A DNA stretch of 64,000 nt. Origin: Candidatus Nitrosopumilus sp. (GTDB lineage: Archaea > Thermoproteota > Nitrososphaeria > Nitrososphaerales > Nitrosopumilaceae). The stretch lies in assembly GCA_013215285.1 (NCBI GenBank), contig JABSRD010000001.1:579208-643207 (forward strand). Reading direction: 5' to 3'. A program made the translations under genes and the position numbers. The notes beneath the pieces were generated by a model. That model had not been told where the DNA came from, searched no databases, and saw only the letters and a program-made list of their open reading frames with translations. This document shows, one piece after another, positions 41,582 to 50,828 of this stretch (positions within the stretch are counted from its first letter, which is position 1; every line of letters starts with the position of its first letter).

Positions 41582-42166
41582 ATGGAATCTTTCAAAACTG
41601 TAAAAAGTATAATCACACCACTTGATGAGGTAAATGTTGATACTGATCAAATTGTTCCAAAACAATTCTTGAAATTAGTTCAAAAGTCAGGTTTTGGTAA
41701 ATTCTTGTTTTTTAATTGGAGATTTGATGAAAAAGAAAATCCAAAATCTGATTTTGTCTTAAATGATTCAAAATATGATGGCTCTAATATTTTGGTGACT
41801 GGGGATAACTTTGGGTGTGGTTCTAGTCGTGAACACGCAGTTTGGGCACTACAAGATTATGGTTTTGCAGTAATTATTGCACCCTCATTTGCTGATATTT
41901 TCTTTAGCAACTGCTTCAAAAATGGAATTTTACCCATCTCATTAGATCAAAAAATAGTTGAGAATCTACAACAAACAACTGATGCAATTGAGGTAAATCT
42001 TGAAACTCAAACCATCAAAACTTCTTCAGATGAAATTCATTTTGAAATCGATTCTCACATGAAAAAAATTCTCTTAGAGGGATTAGATGATATTTCACAA
42101 ACTTTACAGTTTGAAGATAAAATTACTGATTTTGAAAAACGCTCTAAAATCCCATCTGTTTTATAA
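41582..42166 (+). CDS. leuD: 3-isopropylmalate dehydratase small subunit, bacterial type
   Basis: A 194-residue bacterial Leu[97 protein letters not shown]. It follows leuC by 1 nt. Its 3' end overlaps the converging nucleotidyltransferase gene by 23 nt. The four genes 38404-42166 are spaced as one operon. Confidence 0.94.
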   Translation: MESFKTVKSIITPLDEVNVDTDQIVPKQFLKLVQKSGFGKFLFFNWRFDEKENPKSDFVLNDSKYDGSNILVTGDNFGCGSSREHAVWALQDYGFAVIIAPSFADIFFSNCFKNGILPISLDQKIVENLQQTTDAIEVNLETQTIKTSSDEIHFEIDSHMKKILLEGLDDISQTLQFEDKITDFEKRSKIPSVL

Positions 42167-42863
42167 TCTTCTTTACCATTTTTTCATTTCTTTCTAAAAC
42201 CATTGGGGATTCTACATCCATCCATTCATTATCTTCAATATCAAAAGCACTAATTTTCCCCTCTTTAGATAATTGTTGTAAAATATCATATGATAGATTG
42301 ATTTGTTTTTGTTTTTGTTTTACCTTGATTTTTTTAAGAACTTCTTTTCCTAGTATGTATACTCCTAAACATTCTGATAATTGTAATTTCATTACAGGTT
42401 TTTCTTTGAATTCTTTTATGACTCCATTTTCTACTACTGCAAATCCTGTTTCTTCTTTCCGTTTTGTTCTAGTTGCAATACATGCAGAACTATTCTTCTT
42501 TTTGAAAAATTCTCTCATCTTTTTTACATCTACTGCACACAAGTTATCTACAAACCATAGTAAAAATTCTGATTCGTCTTTGAGTTTTTTCTCAATGTGT
42601 AGTAAATCCCCTCCAGTACCACTCTGTGAATCTTGAACAAAAGTAATGTTTTTTTGATCTCCAAAATAATTTTTGATTTGTCCACCTGACCCCTCAAAAT
42701 CAGAAATAATGATAACCTCTTTTATGAAACTAAATGATTTTACGTATTTTACAATGTAATCAATTAACGGTTTCCCATTAATTGGAGTCATGGCTTTTGG
42801 AAAATATTCAGTGTATGGTTTGCCTCTAGTTCCTTTACCGCCAGCTAAAATTATAGCTTTCAC
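42144..42863 (-). CDS. Sugar-1-phosphate nucleotidyltransferase-family protein
   Basis: A 239-residue NTP transferase: MKAIILAGGKGTRGKPYTEYFPKAMTPINGKPLIDYIVKYV holds the G-G-x-G-x-R nucleotide loop and the PK(A)M lysine. LLWFVDNLCAVDVKKM would be the metal Asp strand, and AVVENGVIKEFKEKPVMKLQLSECLGVYIL the product-binding region. It probably activates a sugar phosphate for surface glycans or N-glycosylation. It lacks the C-terminal beta-helix acyltransferase domain. It is 3 nt downstream of uS9 on the same strand. Confidence 0.88.
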   Translation of the reverse strand: MKAIILAGGKGTRGKPYTEYFPKAMTPINGKPLIDYIVKYVKSFSFIKEVIIISDFEGSGGQIKNYFGDQKNITFVQDSQSGTGGDLLHIEKKLKDESEFLLWFVDNLCAVDVKKMREFFKKKNSSACIATRTKRKEETGFAVVENGVIKEFKEKPVMKLQLSECLGVYILGKEVLKKIKVKQKQKQINLSYDILQQLSKEGKISAFDIEDNEWMDVESPMVLERNEKMVKKIIKQMGF

Positions 42864-42866
42864 AGT

Positions 42867-43316
42867 CTAACGGTATGATTTCTGCTTTCTTCTTCTTGCA
42901 CCAGGTCCGCCAAATTTCTTTGGTTCTTTTTGTCTGGCATCACCACTGATTAGATATTTATCAAATTCTGCTATTCTAGTTCTAAGGTCTTCTCTGGTAG
43001 ATTTTGGGAATGGGTGATCTTTTGGTTCTTTTTTTGATTTTGTCCATCCTATGAGTGCTCTTGAAATTCCAGTTGCAATTGCACTGGCTTGTCCCATAAA
43101 ACCTCCGCCTCTAACTCTAACAGAAATATCAATTTTATCTCTCAAATCACCAGTAATTTCTAATGGTGCTAAAATAACTTCACGAGCAGTTTCTTGTGGA
43201 ATCATTTCTACTGGAACATTGTTAATTCTAACTTTACCTTTACCTTTTGTAATGTAGACATGTGCACTAGCTCTTTTTCTAGTTGCAAAATAGATTTCAG
43301 TTTTTGGAGTTGTCAT
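42867..43316 (-). CDS. rps9: Small-subunit ribosomal protein uS9
   Basis: A 149-residue uS9: IYFATRKRASAHVYITKGKGKVRINNVPVEMI, VRVRGGGFMGQASAIATGISRALIGW and the C-terminal KKFGGPGARRRKQKSYR tail that reaches the P-site tRNA. It overlaps uL13 by 4 nt. Part of the eL18-uL13-uS9 archaeal operon, here preceded by Rpo3. Confidence 0.96.
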   Translation of the reverse strand: MTTPKTEIYFATRKRASAHVYITKGKGKVRINNVPVEMIPQETAREVILAPLEITGDLRDKIDISVRVRGGGFMGQASAIATGISRALIGWTKSKKEPKDHPFPKSTREDLRTRIAEFDKYLISGDARQKEPKKFGGPGARRRKQKSYR

Positions 43317-43810
43317 TCAGTCCACCCAATTACTCTGCCTAATTCGCCCATTGTAGTATAGTTTGATGATGATTTTTTAATTTTTGCTTTTTCAAATTGA
43401 ACTTTCTCTAGTGATTTTAATTCTTTTGGAGAACCAATGTATGCTCTTAGTCTCTTGTGTGCTTCTTTACCTGATGGTTTTCTATCAAATGGTAACATTC
43501 CACGAATCATCTTTGTAATCATTGTATCTGGTCTTCTATAATGGACTGGTCCGTGTTTTGGATGAATGATACTGTTAATTTCTAAAAATGCCTTATATTC
43601 TCTAATTGTATTATCTCGTGTTCCACTAATCATAATTTTCTCACAATTAACCAGTGAAACTCTATTTCCTTTTAGCAATAATTTTGCAACATGTGATGAT
43701 AGTCTTCCAGCAATATGGTCTGTTGTATCTACCACAATAGGTCTGTCTGTTCTGACTACTGTTTCTTGTTTAGCCATTCTAACGGGTTTGTTAATTCTTC
43801 CATTAGCCAA
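43313..43810 (-). CDS. rpl13: Large-subunit ribosomal protein uL13
   Basis: A 165-residue archaeal uL13: RPIVVDTTDHIAGRLSSHVAKLLLKGNRVSLVNCEKIMISG, PKHGPVHYRRPDTMITKMIRGMLPFDRKPSGKEAHKRLRAYIGSPKEL. It overlaps the eL18 gene upstream by 8 nt and uS9 by 4 nt. Confidence 0.96.
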   Translation of the reverse strand: MANGRINKPVRMAKQETVVRTDRPIVVDTTDHIAGRLSSHVAKLLLKGNRVSLVNCEKIMISGTRDNTIREYKAFLEINSIIHPKHGPVHYRRPDTMITKMIRGMLPFDRKPSGKEAHKRLRAYIGSPKELKSLEKVQFEKAKIKKSSSNYTTMGELGRVIGWTE

Positions 43811-44150
43811 GTAGTATCACTCCTTTTCCTGTAGGATTCTGTTTAATCAAATCTGCATGACTGATTAGTTTTCCACCGCTTTCTAAAATTTTGTTAGCAG
43901 CCGAATTTGAAATTGAAAATGTACATAGTGTAATCTTGTGAGACATGTTACCTGTTCCAAGGACTTTACCTGGAAATACCACTGTATCGTTTTCTTTAGT
44001 TAGTTGACTAATTCGATTCAAGTTAATATCGCGTCTTGCAATAGATGGTTTTAGTGCATATTCTGCTAATTTACCCCAAATTGGAGCTTTATTTGCAGTT
44101 GATGCCTTTCTAAGATCTTTGGCCAAGTGTATAACTACTTGATTAGTCAT
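43803..44150 (-). CDS. rpl18e: Large-subunit ribosomal protein eL18
   Basis: A 115-residue eL18: LAKDLRKASTANKAPIWGKLAEYALKPSIARRDINLNRISQLTKENDTVVFPGKVLGTGNMSHKITLCTFSISNSAANKILESGG, closely fitting the family (P-G-K-V-L-G-x-G block). Found only in archaea and eukaryotes. First ribosomal gene after rpo3, with about 60 nt between. Confidence 0.95.
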   Translation of the reverse strand: MTNQVVIHLAKDLRKASTANKAPIWGKLAEYALKPSIARRDINLNRISQLTKENDTVVFPGKVLGTGNMSHKITLCTFSISNSAANKILESGGKLISHADLIKQNPTGKGVILLG

Positions 44151-44211
44151 GTGAATAATCCGGTTTAAAACCCAAATATAATGTGTATGCTCAGTTTGTT
44201 ACTAGATTTGA

Positions 44212-44847
44212 TTATTCGATCTCATTAACCATTTCTTTGAATTCAGTTAATCTATTTCCAACTTCTTCGACTCCTGCAAGAAGAATTTGTTCTGGAGTGA
44301 GTGCACCAGTTGTTTCTACTGTGAGAACTTTTTCATCATCTTTGTTTGTATCTGTAAGTGTTGAAATATTTGCAGAATTCCATTTAGCATGAGTTGTTCC
44401 ACGTCCTAATCTTGCATAGCATTCTATTTTGATTCTTTGACCAGGAGATAGTTGAATAATTGGAATTTTATCTGAAATTGGCTTTATTGAATCATCTTCA
44501 GAGGATAACTCGTTTGAAAGAACTGATCTGGTAACATCAGTGTCACCCGAGTCTAAAACTAACATAACTTTACAGTTAGAACAACCCGTCTCGCTTTGAC
44601 AATCACATTTGGATGGTTCATTGAATCTACTCAAGTCTGTTTTAATTGGAATTAGTCCTAATCTGTGTGCTAATCCTTCATCTGGTAATACTGAAGTGTT
44701 TTCAATAATGTCTACGGTATCAATTGCAAATATTGGAATTCCATTTAGGCATACACGTCTAAGTGCATTTGAATATTGTAATGGTATACCTTTTAGCTTT
44801 ACAGCTATTTTTTGACTATCTTTACTAATAATTTCTAATGATGACAA
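44212..44847 (-). CDS. rpo3: DNA-directed RNA polymerase subunit Rpo3 (subunit D)
   Basis: A 211-residue archaeal RpoD/Rpb3 homologue: LKGIPLQYSNALRRVCLNGIPIFAIDTVDIIENTSVLPDEGLAHRLGLIPI, the dimerisation and insert domains, and a zinc-type loop CDCQSETGCSNC (C-x-C-x5-C-x2-C) equivalent to the Rpb3 zinc site. It lacks the extra ferredoxin-like iron-sulfur domain seen in some archaea, which fits its short length. It dimerises with Rpo11 to start polymerase assembly. It is at the head of the eL18-uL13-uS9 operon. Confidence 0.95.
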   Translation of the reverse strand: MSSLEIISKDSQKIAVKLKGIPLQYSNALRRVCLNGIPIFAIDTVDIIENTSVLPDEGLAHRLGLIPIKTDLSRFNEPSKCDCQSETGCSNCKVMLVLDSGDTDVTRSVLSNELSSEDDSIKPISDKIPIIQLSPGQRIKIECYARLGRGTTHAKWNSANISTLTDTNKDDEKVLTVETTGALTPEQILLAGVEEVGNRLTEFKEMVNEIE

Positions 44848-44934
44848 ATCTTGAAGAAAATCTTCAAAGTCCCCATAAAAGTCTAGCTAGTTTTATGTAT
44901 AGATAAATACCAAATTACTGTACCAATTTTAGAA

Positions 44935-45621
44935 ATGACTGATGTTACAGTAGTACGATTTTCCTATGAAGGTGAAAAATTTGAGATTATGGTAAAGCCT
45001 GATCCTGCATTAGAATACAAGATGGGTAAGAAAAAGGACCTTTCAGCAGTTTTAGTTTCAGATGAAATTTACACTGATTCAGGAAAAGGCACAAAGCCTT
45101 CAACTGAAAAATTACTAAAAGCCTTCAAAACTGAAGACTTGGCTGAAATTGCAGAAATTATTATGCAAAAAGGCAATCTAAACCTCACAACTGACCAAAG
45201 ACGAAAAATGATTGAAAACAAGAGAAAACAAATTGTTGAATTTATTGCTAAAACATACGTTGATCCAAGAACTCACTTACCTCATCCACCATTAAGAATT
45301 GAGCAAGCTATGAAAGATGCTAGAGTTTCAATTGATCCTCAAAAAAATGTAGATGAGCAAGTAAAAGATATTGTTGAAAACCTTCGTTCAATCATTGCTT
45401 TAAAATCTGAAAGTTTACAATTGGAAATTATAATTCCTGCACAATATGCATCTCAATCATATGCTGTTCTAAAATCTGTAGGTTCTCTAAAAACAGAAGA
45501 ATGGCAAAATAATGGTTCACTAAAAGCAATACTTGAAATACCCGCTGCAGCAAGGCCAAACGTGATTGATAGATTGGGTTCTATAACTAAAGGCTCTGCT
45601 TCAGTTGAGGTAGTTAATTAA
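44935..45621 (+). CDS. Ribosome maturation protein SBDS (Sdo1)
   Basis: A 228-residue SBDS: TVVRFSYEGEKFEIMVKPDPALEYKMGKKKDLSAVLVSDEIYTDSGKGTKPSTEKLLKAFKT (FYSH domain), helical middle QRRKMIENKRKQIVEFIAKTYVDPRTHLPHPPLRIEQAMKDARVSIDP, and C-terminal ferredoxin-like domain. It helps release the anti-association factor aIF6 from the large subunit. Heads the exosome superoperon; 1-nt overlap with rrp4. Confidence 0.95.
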   Translation: MTDVTVVRFSYEGEKFEIMVKPDPALEYKMGKKKDLSAVLVSDEIYTDSGKGTKPSTEKLLKAFKTEDLAEIAEIIMQKGNLNLTTDQRRKMIENKRKQIVEFIAKTYVDPRTHLPHPPLRIEQAMKDARVSIDPQKNVDEQVKDIVENLRSIIALKSESLQLEIIIPAQYASQSYAVLKSVGSLKTEEWQNNGSLKAILEIPAAARPNVIDRLGSITKGSASVEVVN

Positions 45622-46301
45622 TGGCTGATAAGAGAAAATACGTTATTCCTGGTGATGTAGTTACCACTGGACCTTTTAGACCTGAACAAAATGTTGTACT
45701 AGTTGGTGATAAGATAATTTCTACAACTATTGGTATTTCTGAAATTTATGATGATTCAGTTAAGGTATTATCGTTAACTGCAAAATACCTTCCAAAAATT
45801 GATGACCTTGTAATTGGTAGAGTTATTTCTCATACATCACTATCTTGGGAATTAGATATCAATTCATGTTATGTTGGTTTTTTGCCCGCACAAGATGTCT
45901 TTGGTCGAGATTTCTCTGCTCATGCTGATGAACTTTCTTCAAAATTAAAAACAGGAGACTTGGTTGCTGCTAGAATTGCCAATTTTGATAGAACTCGTGA
46001 TCCCCTTGTAACAATTTCTGATAGAGATTTAGGTAAAATTGATTCTGGTGATTTAGTTAAGATTTCCCCAAGTAAAGTTCCACGATTAATTGGAAAAAAA
46101 GGTAGTATGATTCAGATGATTGAAATGTCAACTGATGCTGCAATAACAATTGGTCAAAATGGATGGGTTGTAGTTTCCTGTGAATCCCCAGAGGGATTAT
46201 TAAAGGCTAAAAAAGCCATTGAAATGGTTAATGATAAAGCACATATTGCTAATTTGACTGATCAAGTGAAAGAAATGTTAGATAAAAAAGGTGAATCATA
46301 A
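45621..46301 (+). CDS. rrp4: Exosome complex RNA-binding protein Rrp4
   Basis: A 226-residue Rrp4: N-terminal domain ([33 protein letters not shown]), S1 domain ([29 protein letters not shown]...), and KH domain ([34 protein letters not shown]). It forms the cap on the Rrp41-Rrp42 ring and selects poly(A)-rich RNA. Overlaps neighbours by 1 nt on each side. Confidence 0.95.
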   Translation: MADKRKYVIPGDVVTTGPFRPEQNVVLVGDKIISTTIGISEIYDDSVKVLSLTAKYLPKIDDLVIGRVISHTSLSWELDINSCYVGFLPAQDVFGRDFSAHADELSSKLKTGDLVAARIANFDRTRDPLVTISDRDLGKIDSGDLVKISPSKVPRLIGKKGSMIQMIEMSTDAAITIGQNGWVVVSCESPEGLLKAKKAIEMVNDKAHIANLTDQVKEMLDKKGES

Positions 46302-47035
46302 TGGGCGGGAGAGACGCAACAATGGTCCTATTGGACGAGAATGGTATTCGTTGTGATGGACGAAAAATAGATGAATTACGAAAAGTTACGATTAAAGCTG
46401 GCGGATTAAAAAATGCTGATGGTTCTGCTTACATTGAATTTGGTGATAATAAAATACTAGTTGGCGTGTTTGGTCCAAGAGATGTTCACCCAAAACACAT
46501 GTCAAATACTGATACTGGAATTTTACGAGTTAGATATCATATGGAACCATTCTCTGTCACTGAGAGAAAAAATCCTGCACCTTCAAGAAGAGAAATTGAA
46601 ATTTCCAAAGTAATCAAAGAAGCATTAGAACCTGCAGTCATGTTGGAAAAATTCCCAAGAACTGCAATTGATGTATTTATTGAAGTTTTACAAGCAGATG
46701 GCGGAACTCGTTGTGCTGCTCTATCAGCTGCTTCTGTTGCATTAGCCGATGCTGGAATTCCTATGAGGGATATGGTTTCGGCATGTGCTTCAGGTAAAGT
46801 TGCAGATACTATTGTTCTTGATGTGAATAATGAAGAGGATCAAGCAGGTCAAGCAGACATGCCAATTGGTTACATGCCAAATCTTGAAAAAATTACCCTA
46901 TTACAATTAGATGGTGTTCTAACTCCTGAGGAGTACAAAAAATGTGTAGATGTGGGAGTACAGGGTTGTAAGGATATTTATGAAATTCAAAAGAAAGCAC
47001 TCGCTGACAAATATTTTGGAAATAAAGGAGATTAG
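46301..47035 (+). CDS. rrp41: Exosome complex exonuclease Rrp41
   Basis: A 244-residue RNase PH-fold subunit: [75 protein letters not shown], then [24 protein letters not shown] and the catalytic [13 protein letters not shown] acids. This is the active phosphorolytic subunit that degrades or tails RNA 3' ends. It pairs with Rrp42, whose gene follows after 2 nt. Confidence 0.96.
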   Translation: MGGRDATMVLLDENGIRCDGRKIDELRKVTIKAGGLKNADGSAYIEFGDNKILVGVFGPRDVHPKHMSNTDTGILRVRYHMEPFSVTERKNPAPSRREIEISKVIKEALEPAVMLEKFPRTAIDVFIEVLQADGGTRCAALSAASVALADAGIPMRDMVSACASGKVADTIVLDVNNEEDQAGQADMPIGYMPNLEKITLLQLDGVLTPEEYKKCVDVGVQGCKDIYEIQKKALADKYFGNKGD

Positions 47036-47037
47036 AA

Positions 47038-47856
47038 ATGGCATCAAAAACAGTTATTGACGAATTGAAGAAATCCAAAATTCTCGAATTACTAGAACAA
47101 GGAAAAAGAATAGATGGACGAGCACTAGATGAACCAAGAGAAATATCTATTGAAGTTAATGCAATTCCTAAAGCAAATGGTTCTGCAAGAGTTAGACTAG
47201 GTGATACTGAAGTTATTTGTGGTGTTAAAATTCAACCAGATAGACCGTTCCCAGATACTGGTGATAAAGGACTTTTCATTTGTACTGCTGAACTTTTACC
47301 ACTTTCACATCCAACTGTTGAAACTGGACCTCCACAACCACATGTTATTGAATTGGCAAGAGTTGTTGATAGAGGAATTAGAGAAAGTCACATGATTGAT
47401 GTTTCTCAATTAGTTATTCAAAAAGACAAATCAGTCATTGGTGTATTTGCAGATAATGTAGTTGTTGATTATGATGGTAATCTCTTTGATGCTTGTTCTT
47501 ATGCAGCTACTGCAGCATTACTTACATCAAAAACCCCAAAATGGAATTGGGTTGATGAAAAAGCAGTACTTGATGAAAGCGAACCAACACAATTACCAAC
47601 TAGCACAATTCCTGTTTCAGTAACAATGGCAAAAATTGGAAATCACATTATAGTTGATCCAAACGGTGATGAATGGAATAGTATGGATGCTCGAATTACA
47701 ATTACTAGTGACTCTGATGGAAATATCTGTGCTTTACAAAAAGGTGGAAGTAATGGATTCTCTCAAGATGAAATTAATCAATGTGGTGAAATTTCTGTTA
47801 GAGTAGGGGCAAAAATCAGAGAAATATTAAAAGCAGCACAACAGAGTGGTCAATAA
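47038..47856 (+). CDS. rrp42: Exosome complex component Rrp42
   Basis: A 272-residue RNase PH-fold subunit: GKRIDGRALDEPREISIEVNAIPKANGSARVRLGDTEVICGVKIQPDRPFPDTGDKGLFICTAELLPLSHPTVETGPP. It lacks the catalytic acids of Rrp41 and is needed for ring formation and RNA binding. The stop is 1 nt before the eL43 start. Confidence 0.95.
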   Translation: MASKTVIDELKKSKILELLEQGKRIDGRALDEPREISIEVNAIPKANGSARVRLGDTEVICGVKIQPDRPFPDTGDKGLFICTAELLPLSHPTVETGPPQPHVIELARVVDRGIRESHMIDVSQLVIQKDKSVIGVFADNVVVDYDGNLFDACSYAATAALLTSKTPKWNWVDEKAVLDESEPTQLPTSTIPVSVTMAKIGNHIIVDPNGDEWNSMDARITITSDSDGNICALQKGGSNGFSQDEINQCGEISVRVGAKIREILKAAQQSGQ

Positions 47857-47857
47857 A

Positions 47858-48079
47858 ATGGTCAAACACACAAAAGCAAAAAAATCACTCAAAGGTTTAG
47901 GTGCTTGGCATGGAATTAAACTTAGAAAACAATATACAAAAATTCATTTTCAATTAAAAGAAAAGAGATCCTGTCCTGAATGTGGTTCAACATCATTTGG
48001 TAGAGACGCTGTAGGTATTTGGTCTTGTAAAAAATGCAGTTACAAGGTAGCTGGAACAGCATATGACATTAAACTATAG
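47858..48079 (+). CDS. rpl37ae: Large-subunit ribosomal protein eL43 (L37Ae)
   Basis: The track begins at 47846 inside rrp42; ATG 47858 (MVKHTKAKKSLKGLGAWHGIKLRKQYTKI) is the right start, giving 73 residues. The zinc ribbon CPECGSTSFGRDAVGIWSCKKC carries four Cys. Conserved member of the archaeal exosome operon. Its end overlaps the Pcc1 frame by 17 nt. The RpoP (Rpo12) gene that often sits here in archaea is not present. Confidence 0.94.
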   Translation: MVKHTKAKKSLKGLGAWHGIKLRKQYTKIHFQLKEKRSCPECGSTSFGRDAVGIWSCKKCSYKVAGTAYDIKL

Positions 48080-48308
48080 TGCAAAAATCACTGTTGATGC
48101 AAAAGACAAAACAAATGCAATTTATGATTCTGTAAATATTGATAATGAATTTTATCCCGAAAATCCTGTAAAAACTGAGATAAAGTTTGATGAGAAACTT
48201 ACCATTTTAGTTGAATCAAACCATTTACCTCATTTGAGAGCTAATCTTAACTCAACTCTTAGATTGATTCAAGCAAGTTATGATTCAATTGAATCGGTAA
48301 AGATATAA
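48063..48308 (+). CDS. KEOPS complex subunit Pcc1
   Basis: An 81-residue Pcc1/CTAG-fold protein: YSAKITVDAKDKTNAIYDSVNIDNEFYPENPVKTEIKFDEKLTILVESNHLPHLRANLNSTLRLIQASYDSIE, matching the family's strand-helix-strand pattern and the 'L.A.LNS.LR.I' helix. KEOPS makes the t6A base in tRNA; Pcc1 is its dimerisation subunit. Its place between eL43 and prefoldin beta is the usual archaeal order. ATG 48063 overlaps the eL43 3' end. Confidence 0.88.
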   Translation: MTLNYSAKITVDAKDKTNAIYDSVNIDNEFYPENPVKTEIKFDEKLTILVESNHLPHLRANLNSTLRLIQASYDSIESVKI

Positions 48309-48331
48309 TGAAATAAATTTTTTAATCATTC

Positions 48332-48730
48332 ATGTCTACTGGACAAATGCCTCCGTGGCTTCAAGAACAAATAATGAAGTTACAACAATCTCAACAAAAT
48401 CTTCAATCAATTGTAACTCAAAAACAACACCTAGAGATTGAAAAAGCAGAAACAGAAAAAGCACTCGATGAATTAAAAAAAGTTGCAGATGGTGATGCTG
48501 TCTACAAACAAGCAGGTACTGTATTGATAAAATCTACTAAACAAGAACTAATTGATGAATTAGAAGAAAAACAAGAGATGGCAAAAACACGTTTGGTGGT
48601 TCTTGAAAAACAAGAAATTCGTGTTAAAGATTCACTAAAAGAACAAGAGGCAAAAATTACTGAAATGATGAAAAGTGGTGGCGGAGCAAAACCACCAGCA
48701 CCACCTGTAGAAGATAATCCTAGAAAATAA
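48332..48730 (+). CDS. pfdB: Prefoldin subunit beta
   Basis: A 132-residue prefoldin beta: LQEQIMKLQQSQQNLQSIVTQKQHLEIEKAETEKALDELKKVADGDAVYKQAGTVLIKSTKQELIDELEEKQEMAKTRLVVLEKQE, with two coiled coils and a single beta hairpin (VYKQAGTVLIKS). It has a Gly/Pro-rich tail. Forms the chaperone with PfdA (19571). Last gene of the exosome superoperon. Confidence 0.94.
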   Translation: MSTGQMPPWLQEQIMKLQQSQQNLQSIVTQKQHLEIEKAETEKALDELKKVADGDAVYKQAGTVLIKSTKQELIDELEEKQEMAKTRLVVLEKQEIRVKDSLKEQEAKITEMMKSGGGAKPPAPPVEDNPRK

Positions 48731-48782
48731 TTTTTTCACTAATTTCAAATAAGATATTAACAAATCCTTACAGGTATGATTA

Positions 48783-49469
48783 GTGAACTTAGAAAACTTG
48801 AGAATCGTTGTAGATGAAAGAGAACGAAAAAGTGGAATTCCTGATCTTTTAAAATCAGTTGGGATGAATATTGAAATGAAAACACTTCCAGTAGGTGACT
48901 ATATTGTTGCACCAGAAACTGTTATTGAAAGAAAAAGTATTCGTGATTTACTATCTTCTGTTTTTGATGGGAGACTTTTTGATCAATGTTCACGACTTAA
49001 GGAACATTTTCAAAACCCTATTGTTTTAGTTGAAGGAAATGTTGATGAAATTGAAGAGATTACTGATAACCCTTTGATATTTTATGGTGCAATCTCTACA
49101 GTTGTAATTGATTTTAAAATTCCAATAATTCCAACTCCTAGTGCTGCTCACACAGCTAAATTATTGGTCTCATTATGTTCTAGAAAAGATATTCCTAAAG
49201 GACCATATCTGAAAAAGATCAAAAAATCTTCTGATTTACAAAAACAACAATTATCCGTTCTTTGTAGTTTGCCTGGAATTGGAGATAAATTTGCAGTTAG
49301 AATGCTTGAAAAGTTTGGAACCCCATTGAGAGCTTTTAATGCAACAACTGCAGAACTAGCAAAAGTTGAAGGATTAGGTGATGCACGAGCAAAGAAAATT
49401 AAAACAATGCTTGACTCTAAAAGCAAACATCTTAAAAAATCAAACCAAAAAACCTTACATGATTCCTAA
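48783..49469 (+). CDS. ERCC4/XPF-type structure-specific nuclease
   Basis: A 228-residue protein with the XPF nuclease domain (IVVDERERKSGIPDLL..., GDYIVAPETVIERKSIRDLLSSVFDGRLFDQCSRL, i.e. the ERKx3D active site) and C-terminal (HhH)2 domain (LPGIGDKFAVRMLEKFGTPLRAFNATTAELAKVEGLGDARAKKI). It cuts branched DNA such as flaps and stalled forks, usually with PCNA. It has no helicase part, as in crenarchaeal XPF. GTG start at 48783. Confidence 0.93.
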   Translation: MNLENLRIVVDERERKSGIPDLLKSVGMNIEMKTLPVGDYIVAPETVIERKSIRDLLSSVFDGRLFDQCSRLKEHFQNPIVLVEGNVDEIEEITDNPLIFYGAISTVVIDFKIPIIPTPSAAHTAKLLVSLCSRKDIPKGPYLKKIKKSSDLQKQQLSVLCSLPGIGDKFAVRMLEKFGTPLRAFNATTAELAKVEGLGDARAKKIKTMLDSKSKHLKKSNQKTLHDS

Positions 49470-49543
49470 TATTATTAAATAAATCAAAAATTGTTGGATT
49501 TTATAAAATTAAACTCTGATGTCTCTTGTGTAGTGGAAAACAA

Positions 49544-50023
49544 TTAATTTTTAATTAATTTTCTTTTTAATGGAGTTCCACATGCTGGGCATTCTTTTTC
49601 ATTTGGATGATTAGTTCTGCATCCTGGACAATAATGAATCCATTTTCCTACATCTTTAATTCCTCTAGTCATTATTGGTGATACTTTTAATTCTAAATTT
49701 TTTATTACATTTGAAATTGCAAAATCATCAGTAATTACCTCACCATTCATTTCTATACATAGTGCAATTATTGAAATATCTTGTTTTGATAATTGTGGAA
49801 AGTCACCTGTATTTTTTGATGCATTTATCGCATCTTGAATTGACTCTTTACTTGGTTCTCTAATTTTCAATCTATTAGTTTCAAGTAGAGTTCCAATTAC
49901 ATCATGATGTTTTTTTATGTGTTTGATTTCATCATATATGAGAGTTGTAGTGTAACAATCACTAGATGATCTAAATGGAACTCCTGCATAAAATGCACTA
50001 GCATCTAAAATTTTAAAATCCAA
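49544..50023 (-). CDS. nob1: NOB1-type rRNA maturation endonuclease (PIN + zinc ribbon)
   Basis: A 159-residue protein: PIN domain starting MDFKILDASAFYAGVPF (first Asp), with LSKQDISIIALCIEMNGEVITDDFAISNVIKNL supplying the later acidic residues, and a C-terminal zinc ribbon CPGCRTNHPNEKECPACGTPL. NOB1 makes the 3' end of 16S rRNA by cutting the precursor at site D. It overlaps the NAD kinase gene by 11 nt. Confidence 0.92.
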   Translation of the reverse strand: MDFKILDASAFYAGVPFRSSSDCYTTTLIYDEIKHIKKHHDVIGTLLETNRLKIREPSKESIQDAINASKNTGDFPQLSKQDISIIALCIEMNGEVITDDFAISNVIKNLELKVSPIMTRGIKDVGKWIHYCPGCRTNHPNEKECPACGTPLKRKLIKN

Positions 50024-50828
50024 GCTTACTCATTTGTCGCAGCCCTCGTTTTTTTAATCTCACAAAGACTGCGGGTTTTTTGTATTTTTTAATAATAATT
50101 GATTCCCCATACCCTGCAGATTTCACTACTTGTGCATCCATTACAATGTTGCAATCATGTGAACAAACAATCTCTATTTTTTCATCAGGAACTACAATTG
50201 ATGCTAATCTGTATACTGGTGCAACTGGAGTAATTATTAGAACTTCTAAACTTTCATGCAAAATTGGACCGCCTAATGAAAATGAATGACCAGTTGATCC
50301 ACTGGGAGTTGCAATAATTACACCATCCATTTTTTGTTTTACTAAATCATTTTGAAATTTAATATCTATTTCAGCAGTTTTTGTTAAATTTGTTCTATTG
50401 ACATAAATCTCATTTAATGCAGGTGGGAATTCTTTTCCTCCACATGATGCTACCACTCTAATTCTTTTATCTAAGAAGAATTTGTCTTTTACAATCTGTT
50501 CTAATGCATAATCAACTTCATCAATTGTAATTTCTGCTAAAATTCCTCTGTTTCCACCCACATTGATTGTCAAAATTGGTGTATCATTATCTAAATTTCT
50601 AAAAACTCTGAGCGTTGTCCCATCTCCACCAAGTGTAATGACTAGATCTAGTTTTTCCTTCTTTAATTCCTCTATTGTTTCAACTTTTTTTGCACCTTTC
50701 ACATCAATTGGAGAAATTGTGTACACTGTAGATTTTTTAGCTAAAAGTTTTTTTGTAATTTCTTTTGCAGCTTGCTCTGAATCTTTAGAGCCAACCTTAC
50801 TTATCACTGCAACTTTTTGAAGTTTCAA
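50013..50828 (-). CDS. nadK: NAD kinase
   Basis: A 271-residue NAD(+)/ATP kinase: LVITLGGDGTTLRVFRNLDNDTPILTINVGGNRGILAEI (GGDGT and the NxGxxGFL-like motif), IATPSGSTGHSFSLGGPILHESLEVLIITPVAP. It supplies NADP(H). The GGDGT Asp is present. It overlaps nob1; the start region faces a 247-nt gap toward the ferredoxin gene. Confidence 0.94.
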   Translation of the reverse strand: MKLQKVAVISKVGSKDSEQAAKEITKKLLAKKSTVYTISPIDVKGAKKVETIEELKKEKLDLVITLGGDGTTLRVFRNLDNDTPILTINVGGNRGILAEITIDEVDYALEQIVKDKFFLDKRIRVVASCGGKEFPPALNEIYVNRTNLTKTAEIDIKFQNDLVKQKMDGVIIATPSGSTGHSFSLGGPILHESLEVLIITPVAPVYRLASIVVPDEKIEIVCSHDCNIVMDAQVVKSAGYGESIIIKKYKKPAVFVRLKKRGLRQMSKLGF

